Assembly (NCBI GenBank): GCA_002914805.1 | Contig: JXTB01000167.1 | Location: forward strand, 266,813 to 330,812 | Reading direction: 5' to 3' | Length of the DNA stretch: 64,000 nt | From: Parasponia andersonii | Taxonomy: Eukaryota; Streptophyta; Magnoliopsida; Rosales; Cannabaceae | Shown: piece after piece, positions 1-10,190 of the stretch | How the letters are laid out: the number at the start of each line of letters is the position of its first letter | Position numbering within the stretch: position 1 is the stretch's first letter | The notes under the pieces: model-generated | Database searches by the model: none | Told to the model about the DNA's origin: nothing | Seen by the model: only the letters and a program-made list of their open reading frames with translations | Program-made: the position numbers and the translations under genes

Positions 1-130
1 AAAAAAAAAAGGTTCGAACTGGCCCGTATTTTGGAAAAATAATTATAGGATTATCTTCCAAAAGTAACACCTTGTAAATAAAAAGTTAATAAATTTCCAC
101 TAGTAGTAGGAGGATAAAGAGGGCGTTACA
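1..130 (-). repeat. Outer end of an LTR inserted in the Tat-type element
   Basis: Read on the minus strand, position 130 begins TGTAACGCCC, a typical start of a plant gypsy LTR. It abruptly replaces the gag-protease linker of the Tat-type element to its right. The rest lies beyond the left edge, so family and length cannot be judged. Confidence 0.5.
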
Positions 131-2122
131 TAATGGACCTCCCTCGTGTCTTGTTCTATGAAGGTAATATCCATATCTGTTACTTGCTGAAGCTTTCGTG
201 GTCGCTGTTCAAGGTGCATGACGTTGGTCAACGGCTACTGCCGAGCTTCTCGTGCATACCTATCCTGAGCTCTTTTGGAATCTCTACCAACGTGTGGTCC
301 TTCGAAAATAGTTCATACCTCACGCTGAATTTTTGGAGGTCGCTGTCGATTTTCTTCTCGCCTTTCATTATTCTGTTTAAAGTACTACCGCAACTGCCCT
401 TCTTTAATTAATCTTTCGATCTCATCTTTCAGGGCAAACCAGTTATTGGTATCGTGTCCAAGGTCATTGTGATACCGATAAAACTTTTTGGGTTCGCGCC
501 TCGCTCTATCTCTTTTCATCGGTTCCGGTTGACGATATCGCTCCTGTTGGTTTGTGACCGCATAGATATAATCTATGGGTGCATTCAATTCAGTATAATT
601 ATTGAACCTCATGGGAGCTCTTGGAATCTCCTATTTTTTCTATTTGGGCTGCTTCTCAGTCGATTGTTCATTACTCCTTTTTTTGGCTTCTTATCATTAT
701 TGTTGTTGTTTTTGGTCGTATCTTTGGCAGCATCCTTTCCTCCTCCCTTTGTCGTCTTATGAAGGTTTTCACGTGAAGATTCTACCCTTAGATGTCGACC
801 AACTCTTCCATAGAAGTCTTCAAGGATTCTGTATTCTCACTCTAGTAACTCTTCCCAGAGTTTATTTTTGGTCCTACCCCAGCCATCATTAGAGTTAAAA
901 CTCCTCCCTTAGGCGGGTTATTGACCTTTGCCAACTCTGAGGTAAAACGATTTAGGTAAGATCGTAGAGTTTCCTCCGGGCCTTGCCAAATAGTAGACAA
1001 ACTTACTAGTGGAACAGTAAAATTCTTTGCGGCTTGGAATTGCCTCAAGAATGTAGTCTGAAGCTGTTGCCAGGACGAGATTGAACTAGACTTGAGTCCT
1101 CGGAACCACTTCTTCGCCGCTCCTGTGAGAGTTACAGCAAAGCATCTACAACGTGCGAGATCATCAACACGATGAAGTTCCATCAGGTCACTGAAATGAT
1201 CCTTATGGTCCTGCGAATCAGTTTTCCCATCAAAAGTGTTTATGGTAGGAAGTTTAAATCCAGCAGGTAAGGCAGCAGCTTGAACCTTCTTGCTGAACGG
1301 TGATTGATGTTACTCATCAGCGAGCTCATCGTCCCAACCAGCAAGTGCATCTAAAGCAATCCTCAGATTATGAACATCGATGTTCAGAGGGAGAACATTC
1401 TCTCTTACTGGTGGTAGGAGTGGCCTTTGATCATTGTCATGATATAAGGCGGGTTGATTATGTAGGGTCTACTGCAACCTTAGGGATTCCAATGAAAAAG
1501 TGCGACGAGATCGGCTTTGGTCGTTGTGATGCGATGTGGATCGCTTCTGACTACGTCGCTGATCTAGATGTTGTCTCAAGTCTGTAGGATTCTGTCGAGA
1601 TTCCCTATTGATCCTTTGAAAGATACTCCTCGATTGATGTTTTTGCTCGTTATCTAGATAATCACGATTGATGGTTGCTCTGCAGGAAGGTTGTCCATGA
1701 TTACGATCAGTGCTCGAACTTTCAGTACCAGATACCAGAGGCAAGTCTGCGACCTTGCCTTTTCCCTTGGAGATGCAATCTCCTTGACGCTCCTGTCGGG
1801 CTTTAGGTTGGTCGCGGTTCCTTGTTTCCAGGATCTGAATTCCTCTCTCAGGTTATTGAGCAGGACGTTCTCTGGGACGTTTGTGCTGTGGTGGAGTTAG
1901 CATCTATCCCTCAGCAAGTCATCGTAGAGAGTCATTAATCTGACTTGTAATTTGCTGAAGGTTCACTAGTACTTCCTCCATGCGATCCTGTCTCTGGACA
2001 ATATTTTCCGGTGCGGTCATGGCAGGCTGATTCTGAGCAGGATTTACCTGTACAGCAGCGGTACTTTGGGGATGATTTTGGCTAGTTCCGATGTTTCTGA
2101 TAGTATTTCTGGTGTTTGTCAT
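131..2122 (-). pseudogene. Tat-type gag (broken)
   Basis: The retrotransposon gag core is read at about 842-1183, with the local motif AKKWFRGL and a following SYLNRF. Further on (385-612) is YRYHNDLGHDTNN, the position where Tat gags carry a zinc-knuckle-like patch, then LKDEIERLIKEGQL. The linker toward protease is recognisable at about 133-380 (EGPHVGRDS, DRYAREAR). The first methionine is placed near 2122, because the reading frame upstream to 2146 has no ATG. In an intact element gag forms the virus-like particle. This copy is broken in several places and ends at the inserted LTR. Confidence 0.75.
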
Positions 2123-2183
2123 TGTTAAAAGAAGCGGAATGGACAAACTTTTCTGTCAGAATAGCCCTCTTTCTTACGTCAAT

Positions 2184-2866
2184 TGTTAACAGAGGTTTTG
2201 TCAACAATAAACTTGGAAAAATTGTAAATTGTGGCTTATGTGTGAAAAGGGTTAATTAATCAAAGCAAACAAAGAGACAAGGATTTTATAGTGGTTCAAC
2301 CTCAAAAAGATGAGCCTACGTCCACTGTTTTTTTACTATTTTTCTGGAGAATTACAAGAACTCAAAATTACAATGTGTTGTCTGAAAAGAAGAAGCAAAA
2401 GTCTAAAAAAGTTCCCAAAAAATCTAAAAGATAAAAGATCAAAAGATCCCCTACTGAAACATTGAACTCCCTTTATATAGGTGAAGATAGCTCAATATTT
2501 TCCAATTGTGAGAATGGGTAACTGTATAATCAGAAAATACAATTTAAGCAACAATATAACTGGGTAATAATTAAATAAAATGACTGGTCGATCTTTAAAG
2601 AATCATTTGTTTTCCTTTCTTTGTAGGTTATTCGTTTGACGAAGCTTAGTCTAGTTTCCTTTTCATTCTTGTCGCACTTAACTCTTTCGGAGGAGGTCGC
2701 ACTAACTTATGCGGTGGAGGTCGTACTTAACTCTTTCGGAGGAGGTCGCACTAACTTATGCAGTGGAGGTCGCACTTAATCTTACTCATGCGACCTGACG
2801 CGTTCACTTGGTCAACTTTTCCCTTTTTAGTATTGACCAACATATAGGATTTTAAACTGCACAACA
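2184..2866 (-). repeat. Probable 5' LTR of the Tat-type element
   Basis: The segment is bounded by TGTTAACAGA on the left and CTGCACAACA on the right, so it has the TG...CA ends of an LTR. It lies directly upstream of gag on the minus strand. A minus-strand TATA box (CTATATAAAGG, about 2472-2482) sits inside it in the right orientation. The primer binding site next to 2184 was not identified with confidence, so both boundaries are inferred from the terminal dinucleotides. Confidence 0.5.
2672..2787. repeat. 49-bp tandem repeat in the Tat LTR
   Basis: Two near-identical 49-bp units (2672-2720, 2721-2769) and a partial third are each built of two related 24-25-bp halves beginning TCGCACT or TCGTACT and ending in GGAGG. 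The repeat lies upstream of the minus-strand TATA box, where LTR enhancers usually sit. Confidence 0.85.
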
Positions 2867-5143
2867 CTTAGTATCATATTAATCTAAAAACTTATCATGT
2901 TTTAAATTTAATACTAGCACGGTAAAACACAAATAAGTAAAAATGAAAATGGACTTAGAGAGTGAAATTTGACATCTCAATATGTCTAAAGGTTAATTTC
3001 TCACCAGGATAAAGGTCTCAGACTCTTGTCTGACCAGCTTGAGTAAGAAGTTGATGCATCAATTTCCACCTTTGCTGCTATTGTTGTTGCTATTATTGTT
3101 GCCGACTTTATTTCGGAGGAGATAGTGTATTCGTCATGCTTATGCTAGACCTTGGTGAATTAGCATATGACAGAGGAGATTTGTTGTTTTGTCAAAATTA
3201 ATACCATTAACTACTCCAAGCGATGTAGCTGATCTTCAAAGTAGCACTACAAGAGTTTTGAAATTAAATGTTCAGAAAAGATGATTTTATCAGTTAATGT
3301 TAATGCAGGCTCAGATGCTTAAAAAAATGTAGCGTAGTGATTCCCATAGATTATACAAATAAGAACACAATAAGAAGACATTTAATACAAATGTTCAGAA
3401 TTTGAGAGAGCATCAAGACTAATGGGTGTACAAGATAGTCACGAGAAGTAATGAAAAAACATGAAATCACAAGTGATTATTTACCACGTAAAGTTACTAC
3501 ATTGATCTTCTAGATCCCTCTGAGCACATAACTAAAACATTGAATTTCAATATAATAAAATAAACTTCTTTAATCAATATATATATATTGAAACGGAAAA
3601 TTAAATCCTTATATTACTTAATGTAGATATCTAGGATTTATTAAGTAAATCAAATACACAAAATAGAAACAAGTAATCATCAGCAAAATAATCATATATA
3701 GATAATTATACAGGCTTAGTTAAAACACTAAATGCAAGCACTACATTTCCAATGTTAATCCCTAAATAAGTTCCAAAAGAAATCTATTTTTTATTAACAT
3801 ATAACTAACTGGGTACACCCAAACAATTCTGAAGCAGAGCAAAAAGTACAAATAAGGCAACCAAGGGGAAAAAATGAACACCACCAAAACTATAAATATA
3901 TCCAATGCCAACCACATGAACCTAGTATTACTATCTTAATGGACCTTGTTCAAATCCTTCTTTTCTTTTAACGGACCTTTTGGTATTTTACTCAATACCT
4001 TTGCATAAAAAACTGCACACTGCTCTCTCAATTAACAAAAAGAAAGCACTGCATACTACTTCTTGAACTCAGTTGTTGCTTTCTCAGCAAATGAATTAAA
4101 CATGGGCTTTGTATTTCTTATGGAGCACCGACACCCCGCGTTGCAAGACAGAATACTATTTTTCAAATGTCAAAATGGTGTCAAAACTTAAAAAGACTAT
4201 GTACCAAGATAACATAAAGAGGAAACATAAATTTTGCAAACAGGGGAGACAGAAATATAGCATTGGCATGGAACCAACCATTTGTCTTTATTTCATTATT
4301 AAAAGAAAAGTCTAAAGACTACTAAATTGACTTACTTTCTTGTCTTCTAAGATTGATCATAGAGTGACATCTAATTGTTAGAATTTTTTTTAGTTCATTC
4401 ATATATCAAATGCTAGCAGAGTATTTTCCTTCAAAGTAAAAACACCTAAACTTTATTAAATTTAGCAAACTATACAGTGTGATTGATGAACAAAAAGAGA
4501 TTTTTCAGTCAGGCTGGGTGTCATACACCTTTATAAATTTTACAAAAAATTTAGTTTACCTCAAATATATAAACAAGTAAAAAGGAAAAACGGCCACATT
4601 ACTAGAGTAGTTTGAACTTCTTATATAGCAATGATAACGTTATACATATATAATCTCAAGTTGCTTTCCAATTATCTAATTATATTTAAATTAGTAATCA
4701 TGAATATCTACTGAACATGCTCCACTAGTTAAGATCAATTAGGAATAATAATAATAATAATAAAAATAATCGTTTAAAAACTTGGCTTTATAAAACTTTA
4801 GTGTTAAATAAATGAATTTTACAAATCTTGAGTCCAAATATCCAAAAATTAATTTACAGGGTTAGTCATAATTCCAAGTACTTAAAATTTTAAAAATATA
4901 CTCCTAAGGAACCATAGTATTGCATTTATATACCAAATTCTCAAATAGTAGTAAAGACATCCTAATACATTCACTTAGCAGGTATAGCAAACTTGGCTAA
5001 ATAGTTAAACATGAAGTAAGAATATGACAAAATATAGGGGCTAACTGAGAGAGAGGAATGGGACCACAAACATAAGCCAAGCAACTTGCCTAGCCATCAA
5101 GATAACTAACTCGAATGAGCTCAAAAACTCAGTAGAAATATCC
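2867..5143. other. AT-rich intergenic DNA, no gene recognised
   Basis: No convincing coding region, RNA gene or transposon end is visible. An AAT microsatellite lies near 4747-4763. A short trinucleotide-rich patch near 3068-3110 could be degraded exon or repeat but matches nothing I recognise. Confidence 0.5.
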
Positions 5144-8100
5144 TGTTAGGCTATTTCTAATACACAAATCTCAAGTATACGGGTCGCAATAAGTAATATA
5201 GATAGTAAAAGAGTACTGTGCCCACAGAGAATACTTGATTCACAATTGCTAACTACTAACTGAAACTAGCTTCTAATTTATCCAAACGCCAATAATTAAT
5301 TGCTTTAAGGAAGAATCAAAATGTAAATACAATGGAAAAGGCACAAATAGAAATTGAAATTAAGCAACTAAATATTGTTCTTAAAGCAATAATAAGGAAC
5401 CTAGGGATACAATCTACACTTTAACTCCTTCAACTACTAGTTTTCTTTATAGTTCAATTATCCATTTAGAGTTGACAACTGAGAATTCTAATGTATTCAC
5501 AAACTTCTTTCTAAGACATAAGTGAAAATATCTAGAAAGCTAATATGTTACTCTTAATATAAATTGACTAGGTTCATTAAGTTTGGTAATCTCACACAAA
5601 GGTTGCGCATGTCACATAGGTAAATTCTTATCCTATACAAACTCACCCCATACTAGACGATCTTATGATGTTCTATATCCAAACCTAAATTTTCCTTCAA
5701 AAGTTCATAAAGATTTCACTCAACAACTCTATTTAATGGCCAAGAAAATAGATGCATTAAGTTCAAGATACAATAACCAACTCGACAATGGGTATTAAGA
5801 ACAATTGAGGAAAACAAAGCAGTTGGATTACATTAAAAAATCAATTTCCTCTCTTGAAATCAAGTTTAGCTTATGTTCATACAAAATGAATCACAACAAA
5901 TATAATAAGACTGATATATATATATATATATATATGTTGGTAAATTGACCTAACACTTAGGAAAATCATACATGCATGCAGATATGGAAAATACATGATC
6001 ATATAATGAACACAACAGAATAATAGTGGATTTAGGTTTTAAAATTTTTATATGAAAACAGTTTTCATAACCATATAATACACATGCATCATATACAGGA
6101 TCATGTACAATATAAATTAAATCTAGATACAAAACCCTAGAGATGAGATTAGGTTTACCTCTTGTAGCGTGTTCCTCCTTGATCTCCTTCTTAATAGTGA
6201 TCAAACCTCTAACCCTAGATCTTCTTGTCTATGCTCTTGCTCTTGGTTGACGAAACGAGTGGGCACTAAGTCGAAACCTTCGTTAGAGAATAATCAAGAA
6301 CGCCTTCTTGATCCTATGGAACACCGGGATGTGAGATGAGACTATGAGATTGTTGAAAACCTTTTTCACTCTCACTTAGCCTAGGTTGGCCGAATTTTCT
6401 CTCCCTCTCCCTGTGTCTTATGTGTGTGATTCTATATGAGTTATTATGTAGTTTTTCCTCTCATATATCTTCTATATATGGGACCAAAAACTGCTAACCC
6501 TAGTCTAATTAGGATTGGGCTTGTTCTCCAATTTGGGCTTTAGGTGTATTTTTATAAATATGTCTAACTCATAAAACTTATTTATAAAAATACCAACTTC
6601 TGTGTAGAATCATTATTTTATAAAGTTTCATGGAACTTATTTCCCAAATATCACCAACCAATTAATGAGCTTAATTGAGCTAGACAAGGGACCTAATGGA
6701 TCCAAATAATCTAAGCTCCAATAATATGATAAATACATAATAACTCTTATTATGGTATATATATAAATATTATTAGTAAAGGGGACACTCCACTAAGGGC
6801 CTAATACTGCACTCTTAGATTAAATGTCATGCCTTTTATAGAGATTTAATCAAATAACTTTGATTAACCGATCCATCTAGCATATTCTATACCACATATA
6901 TAATCCCTATACAATACCATAGTTGGATAGGTGAAATTACCGTAATACCCCTCCAACACCTATTTACCTTTAAGTTACCATCTTTCTATTAAGGAATAAT
7001 GTTGTCGATAATTTTGTTCTCAATGTTCATTTAGACAAAATTATCAACCAATTCACAAAGTAAATACTAAGATCTTAGATTTAATTATTCCATGAATCTT
7101 GAAAGAACCTAAAGTGGCATTAATGTATAGTGTCCTTAACTATTTGGTGTTCCCATCAATTCATAAGTCATAACCTCCAATATGCCAAAGTTCACCTCTA
7201 ACTTCATAGAGTAACGTCTTTCAACAAATCAAAAGGCTATAACCCTTGAAAGCAAGTCTAGTCAAACATCAAAGATTAAGATTTATATGCTAAGAGCTAG
7301 TTTGTGATAATATAAGAATTGAGTTACGGCACTCCAATTATTTATATTATCTGGTCTAGTTTAATACACATAACTTGTTTATATTGTATTAGTGTTTCTA
7401 TCAGAAGTCAGATACTTCAATGATTTGAGACACATCATTCCCGTTGAGATAGACAAACAGTACAAACTATAGTAAATAAAGTATTCCATTTTTATTTATA
7501 GATTGTAAACTACTCCATTTAGACTTAGATAAAGAAACAAGTCTCTCCATAATTAACACTTAATCATGTTTGTTTCTTTATACACATATAAAGTCATGGA
7601 ATCTTTTTCAGATGAATAAACTATTCAACTAAGATAGTTTAATCTAGCAAATATCATAATTTCATATAAGAGATAGTTGTTTATACTCAAAAGAGTAAAA
7701 TTAGAAATCTACTTTTTAGGGAAAAATCCGAACAATATATTCATTTGTAGGAAATAGAAGAAAAGAACAAGAGCAAGAGGAAAGAAAAATTCTTCTGAAG
7801 CTTCCAATCTGAATTCTTGGACTTGAATCTCCTTCCTTAGTATTATTTCTCCCTTAGAAATGATCTAAGAACCCCTAGCCGCAAAGGTTTTTCGTCCTAC
7901 CTTCAGATGATTGAAAAAAGAGTTAAATAGAGGAGGTTCACGAATTAAACCTAGGTTTTCTGCAATATGCTCTGTATTTTTTTGCACTACAGCATCAAAA
8001 CTGGTAGAAATGTGGCACTATAGTGCCAATTGGTGGCCCTGTAGGGCCGTGGGATTGAGGCTACAATGCCATAGAAATGGGATTGTAGCCCTATGAATTT

Positions 8101-8427
8101 GGGGCTACAGCCTCACAAATTTGGCGCTATAGTTCTGTGATTTTGGGGCTGCGGTGCCAAATTTTTCTATGATGTGGTGCCGAGTTGCCTCATTTCTAAC
8201 TTAACTCTAAAAGCTCTATCACCGATCTTTTTTCATTAAGGTGCAAGTTTGTCACCTAAATGTCTTGAGTTACCTCCAATTTAGCTCAAAAAAAAAAAAA
8301 TTCTTCGCCCAACGATGTCTCACCTTAAATATGCATCAAAAATAACAAAATAAGTAAAAAGAGCTCAAAGATGAATAATTCTTAAGCTTAAAATGATAGC
8401 AAAGATAAGTGTAAAATACACTTATCA
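5144..8427 (-). repeat. 3' LTR of the Athila element, split by a solo LTR
   Basis: The left end reads TGTTAGGC and the right end ACTTATCA, directly followed by the polypurine tract. The left part carries the phrase around AAGTAATATAGAT and a 'cacaaactcctttc' like block that is shared with the LTRs at 28647 and 33638. The right part (about 7900-8200) carries the cluster of GGCAC...GTGCC inverted repeats typical of this family here. Removing the 5935-7734 insertion leaves about 1.48 kb, close to the 1.57-1.62 kb of the other Athila-like LTRs in the window. Confidence 0.75.
5935..7734 (-). mobile_element. Solo LTR, 1.8 kb, unclassified LTR retrotransposon
   Basis: The ends are TGTTGGTAAA and TCCGAACA, an inverted TGTT/AACA pair. 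The segment is flanked on both sides by ATATA (5930-5934 and 7735-7739), a 5-bp target duplication, although the left site lies in a TA microsatellite. No coding region or second LTR is present, so this is a recombination product, not a whole element. Minus orientation is inferred from its layout only. It is younger than the Athila LTR it splits. Confidence 0.75.
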
Positions 8428-8444
8428 AATTCCCCCAACTTAAG
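8428..8444 (-). other. Athila polypurine tract
   Basis: Read on the minus strand it is CTTAAGTTGGGGGAATT, directly before the LTR start TGATAAGTG. Purine-rich tracts of the form TTAAGTTTGGGGG are the usual plus-strand primer of Athila elements. Confidence 0.8.
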
Positions 8445-10190
8445 CAAAAGCTCATCCTCGAGCTAAAAAAAATGAACAAGTAAAAATTAACTAAAACAAC
8501 ATAAAAGCAAAATTAAGACACACAAACAAAGCTTTTAATTGAGGTTAACCTTGTCTCAATACTTTCTAAGAGATTTATAACTCAAAAGAAACTTAAAGCA
8601 TCACAATAGTTTAGAATTTTAATTCTGCTAGTAGCTTGGATTTGTTGTTAACTCTTAGTATGTGTGTGTATAATAGTTACTTACATTTAACTATTCAGAT
8701 TAAATGGCTTTATGCAGACTTAGGATATATACTTAGAGCTGTCTCAATAAAAGTGACGCAATCATCTCATAAGCCCGGTTTTCATGTCATTCTCTACTAA
8801 TGTAGAATAACACTAATATCTATTAATAGGTTTTAATCATGCAAGGTTTGGGTACGGGTGGATGGAATGATAATCATTCAGGCTTATCCACACAATAGAT
8901 GCCCTTTTTGTTCAATGAATACAATTTTCTCAAGCATATTATAACAATTTTTTCCAAACTTAATTTTTGACCCACTTTCATATTTTCCTTCTCTAACTCC
9001 TTTATTCAACTGGAAAATCCATTTACACACTACAGAATTTTTTTCTTAATTTTTTTGTGAAATTATTATTATTTTTTTTAACAATCTACTACCAAATTAA
9101 AGTAGCCAATCTTCTTCCTTTAAAAAGACTTCTCCTTTTCGTTCTTCATAAACTGCTCATACTTTACTACAAGTTAATAATTTACTTCCGTGTATTTATG
9201 ATATGAAGTAAGGTAGTTTAGGAAATTATTTATCAATAAGAAGAGTTTATGGGGCTTACAAAATGAAAGAGGCTGAGGAATTGGCTCAATGTGGGAGTCT
9301 ATAGATATTACATTTAACGGGTAGGCAACAAGTCCAAAATGGCTTACATCATTTTTTTTATTTTCATGCTACCTAGGATTTCACCTCGATTAACAATTAA
9401 ACATGTTCTAAGATGACATGAGACTAAATATTTTTCTAAGCCACGTGCATAAAATTATTCTAAGCAATTCAAGGCTAAATGCTCATAACGACGTACAAAA
9501 TGCATTCAAGAGTTGTTTACAAAGTAAAACCACAAAAGATTTAAGCATACAAACAGTCATAATACTAAATGTTTCCGAAGAGTTATATCATACATACTCT
9601 CAATTATATCATCGATAGTTAACCTCCATCAAAAGCTCCAAACAACACACAATCGAACAACTAAACAAATATAAACTCATACTGTGAAAGAAAGAAAGAC
9701 ACTGAATAAACTAAAATGGGAAACAGTCTAAAAGTTTAATTAATTATAATACTATTGAAGATATAGCAGGTAAGTGCTAGGAACTCCCTTCAAACTTAAA
9801 GTGTGCATTTTCCCTAATATAATTAATATGAAACAACAAGGAGGAATAAACACTTACCTAATTGAAAGCAGCTTAGTTGACCTCCAAAGTTTGGTGGATT
9901 ACCATGTTGGCTGCTCTCGGCTCATGGTGGTGGAGACTCAAGTGCCATATAAAGGTAAGTTTTTTTTTTCGAGTGAGGCACCACGGTGCCAAAAGTGGCA
10001 CTACAACACCATTACCTAGGCTGGTGGCCATTATTTGGCACTGGGGTACCATTTTACGATGTTTGGGTGCCAAGTTTTTGTTTGTGACACCCCATAATGG
10101 TGCTATAGTGCCATTTTGACACACTGAGATGACACTACATGCACAATTAGAAAAATTTGGCACCGTAATGCAATTTTTTGGTGTTGCAGC
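8445..10190 (-). other. Athila 3' non-coding interior
   Basis: This is AT-rich DNA between the polypurine tract and the insertion at 10191. Its base make-up and phrases resemble 27230-27950 of the second Athila-like element. Near 9977-10112 it holds another cluster of GGCACC...GGTGCC inverted repeats. Small reading frames here match nothing I recognise, and no envelope gene is visible. Confidence 0.6.

Larger units (their letters stand above)
131..2866 (-). mobile_element. Tat/Ogre-like Ty3/gypsy element, 5' part (fossil)
   Basis: A minus-strand element read right to left: probable 5' LTR (2184-2866), short leader, then gag running to the inserted LTR at 130. Protease and pol would lie further left, outside the window or beyond the insertion. 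The gag is broken in several places, so this is an old copy. Lineage is assigned from the gag core and from the late-gag H-D-x-G-H-D-T-x-x-C/W pattern that Tat-lineage gags carry. Confidence 0.75.

Noticed and set aside
2672-2787. CRISPR-like array of short repeats
   Set aside because: The units are contiguous with no unique spacers and lie in a plant retrotransposon LTR.
8445-10190. Envelope-like gene in the Athila 3' region
   Set aside because: Some Athila elements carry one, but no reading frame here has a recognisable signal peptide plus membrane anchor layout.
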